Below are positions 62,072-64,000 of a DNA stretch of 64,000 bases, piece by piece; the first letter of the stretch is position 1, and every line of letters starts with the position of its first letter. The notes beneath the pieces are model-generated. The model did no database searches and was not told the DNA's origin. It was given only the letters and a program-made list of their open reading frames with translations. Source of the DNA: Bubalus kerabau (taxonomy: Eukaryota; Chordata; Mammalia; Artiodactyla; Bovidae); contig NC_073624.1 in assembly GCF_029407905.1 (NCBI RefSeq), positions 7,948,501 to 8,012,500 on the forward strand, in the 5' to 3' direction. A program made the position numbers and the translations under genes.

Positions 62072-62190
62072 ATAGACATGAGTTTGAGTGAACTCTGGGA
62101 GTTGGTGATGGACAGGGAGGCCTGGTGTGCTGCAATTCATGGAGTCACAAAGAGTTGGACACGACTGAGCAACTGAACTGAACTGAACTG
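60995..62190 (+). mobile_element. Young 5'-truncated BovB (RTE clade) LINE with open reverse transcriptase frame
   Basis: The element begins inside the reverse transcriptase (RT) domain and ends with a repeated CTGAA-type tail, typical of BovB 3' ends. ATACTGTATT flanks it at 60985-60994 and 62191-62200, a 10-bp target-site duplication. The sense frame is open from the first base to a TAG at 62069-62071. The host sequence on both sides is one L1. BovB is known for horizontal transfer between vertebrates. Confidence 0.93.
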
Positions 62191-62738
62191 ATACTGTATT
62201 GGTGTTTTTCTTTCTGACTTACTTCACTCTGTATAATAGGCTCCAGTTTCATCTATCTCATTAGAACTGATTCAAATGCTCTTGTTTTAATAGCTGAGTA
62301 ATATTCCATTATGTATATGTACCACAACTTCCTTATCTATTCGTCTGGCAGGCAGATTCTTAACCACTGGACCACCAAGGAAGTCCTCTAATGATATGTT
62401 AGTTACCAGCATCTTTGTGAGAGAGATTATTCAAACAATGTGTGCGAATGCTGATATGAGCAAGGTAGGAGAGTATCAGAGCAGGAGAACCTGAAGCCAT
62501 GCAGAGATAGAAAAGGGGTAGAATACAATACCATGTCACCAGCTAAGGGACTTTATATATTAAATGTGTATGTATGTATTGTTATCATAATTGAGACTTT
62601 TCCCTCAGCTTTGCGTCTTTGTATTTGTCTATGTGGCAGATTCTAGGTCCAGCAGGTAGTGTCTACAGATTGCCATGATTCCACTCCTGCTCACGAACTT
62701 CATGCCCTTTCCCCACCTATATCAGTTCAGTTCAGTTT

Positions 62739-62955
62739 AAAGGTGGTGCTAACGGTACTGAACCTACCTGCCAATGCAGGAGAATAAGAGACCCAAGTTC
62801 GACCCTTGAGTTGGAAGGACCCACTGGAGGAGGGCATAGCAACCCACTCCAGTATTCTTCCCTGGAGACTTTCCTGGACAGAGGAGCCTGGCAGGCTCCA
62901 GTCCATAGGGTCTCACAGAGTGGGACACGACTGAAGCGACTTAGCAGGCACACAA
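62739..62955 (+). repeat. Bov-tA SINE (sense)
   Basis: AAAGGTGGTGCTAACGGTAC, CAAGTTCGACCCTTGAG, A unit, GACTGAAGCGACTTAGCAGG. Confidence 0.85.
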
Positions 62956-63090
62956 GCTTAGGTCTAAAGTGGCTGGTCAACAGGTACAAGGGACTTAGTA
63001 TACTGGGTGAGAAACCCAAAGCCCTTTCACATCTAGTCTTAGATGTGAAGACTAGACTTAACATCTCCCTGCCTTTCTAAATACTATTTC

Positions 63091-63172
63091 TTGGGACCTC
63101 CCTGGCAGTCCAATGTGTTTAAGACTCCACCTTCCACTGCACAGTGTCGATCCCTCGTCCAGGAACTAAAAG
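63091..63172 (+). repeat. CHR-type SINE fragment (sense)
   Basis: TGGGACCTCCCTGGCAGTCC to GATCCCTCGTCCAGGAACTA. Diverged and truncated. Confidence 0.65.
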
Positions 63173-64000
63173 TACAGCTAAATATCACCTGTGTCATCTA
63201 GCCTTCCAGCTACACCATGCTGTTTATGACTCCTTTTCTTTGCATGTGTTTTTTTCTTCCCTGAAGCAGACTGCTCAAGTGCTTATTAGTACCACTTTCT
63301 CTTTCTTCACTAGTGACAAAAACCCGTTTTATTGAGTCGTGACTATGTTCATAGTTAAATAACACATTTCCCAACCTTTTGTACAGATGACAATGCCCTC
63401 CTCCCCTCCTCTCCTTTTCCTTCTTAATTGGCAAAAGTTATACATGAATACATTCTGGTCATACAGGCTTCAGACAATACAAATGTACACCTTTGACCTG
63501 CTTGCCACCAAGAAGTAATTGCCTCTAACAGTTTGATATACAACCTAACAATACCCTTCTATGAATTTAAATCATTTTGTTTTCTACATAGTCATCCAAC
63601 ATTTTTGATTCCTATTTCCTCAGTCATGTTCATCTAGCCTTTTTTAATTGTGGAATTTCAAGGCATATTTTTAAAAATATGTTTTTTTCTAAGGAAAAGA
63701 AATTCTGAAAATTTAGATTAGAAGAGCCTTTGGGGATGCACTGCCCTTTCACCTTCAATCATGTCTCTCCTGATTTTGAGTTCTTGTTTTTCAAAGAATG
63801 GTGAAAATCTGTTTTCTCCCTTGGTCTTCTAGCAGCCAGATGAAAGTGAGGTCATCATGACTGTATCATCAGTCATGATAATACAGAGAGGAAGCACTTC
63901 ACCTTCCTTAGGATAGAGGCACCTGGCTAAGGAGACAATGGGCCTAAAGATCTCAGGTTGACCTGTAATTTCTAGTCCCAAACATCTACCAAATATAGAG
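63173..64000. other. Intergenic DNA at the window end
   Basis: No repeat or gene recognised to the edge of the window. Confidence 0.45.

Larger units (their letters stand above)
60598..62344 (-). mobile_element. Ruminant L1 3' fragment (antisense), split by BovB
   Basis: The poly-T at 60595-60603 is the L1 A-tail on the minus strand. The text through 60994, resuming at 62201 (GGTGTTTTTCTTTCTGACTT) to about 62344, is continuous L1 3' sequence interrupted by the BovB. Flanking 17-bp repeats (60581-60597 and 62345-62361, one mismatch) are its target-site duplication and lie within a CHR SINE. Confidence 0.85.
60354..62385 (-). repeat. CHR-type tRNA-derived SINE, split by an L1
   Basis: The left part (60354-60597) is a CHR SINE on the minus strand (CTGCTGGGTCTTCGTTGC ... 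GGGATTGAACCCATG). The SINE resumes at 62345 as CTGGCAGGCAGATTCTTAAC and ends CACCAAGGAAGTCC near 62386. It is the outermost and oldest layer of the nest. Confidence 0.85.

Noticed and set aside
55000..64000. Search for MCHR1, the next gene expected after SLC25A17 by human gene order
   Set aside because: No GPCR coding sequence was seen on either strand. In human it lies tens of kb farther away, so absence here is expected.

Overview
This window is mammalian nuclear DNA from a ruminant, very probably a bovid. It has intron-split genes with GT-AG junctions and a CpG-island promoter. It is dense in repeats typical of ruminants: BovB (RTE-type) retrotransposons, dimeric Bov-A2 SINEs with (AGC)n tails, tRNA-Glu-derived Bov-tA SINEs and CHR-type SINEs. 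Older mammalian layers (MIR, L2, L1, MER5A, MER20) lie underneath. I cannot tell cattle from close relatives by reading alone.

Two protein-coding genes lie in tandem on the + strand. Positions 1-2740 hold the 3' end of ST13 (Hsc70-interacting protein, Hip): the last two coding exons (1253-1386 and 1871-1999), the stop codon and a 3' UTR with two poly(A) signals. About 6.2 kb later a CpG island (about 8940-9320) marks the start of SLC25A17 (PMP34, the peroxisomal member of the mitochondrial carrier family). All nine of its coding exons can be read, from the ATG at 9241 to the TGA at 50316-50318. They join in frame to 307 codons, the length of the human protein. The ST13-SLC25A17 tandem order matches human 22q13.2 read on the minus strand.

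The ST13-SLC25A17 interval is dominated by a 2.4-kb decayed BovB copy antisense to both genes (5959-8340), and it also holds a perfect 127-bp tandem duplication (4301-4554). SLC25A17 introns 1, 4, 7 and 8 are packed with SINEs, many with target-site duplications (TSDs) that can be read directly. Intron 1 also carries a U6 snRNA retropseudogene (24961-25070) and an L1 remnant split by a CHR SINE and a Bov-A2. From 51.3 kb to the end I see no gene, only repeats and unassigned sequence. The highlight there is a three-level nest at 60354-62385: a CHR SINE interrupted by an L1, itself interrupted by a young 5'-truncated BovB. That BovB keeps an open reverse transcriptase frame over almost its whole length.

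I found no CRISPR, operon, prophage, functional structural RNA gene or other clearly new system. The best leads are the nested and recurrent insertions, the near-intact BovB frame, the two-headed Bov-tA elements, and an inverted Bov-A2 pair flanking SLC25A17 exons 2-4.
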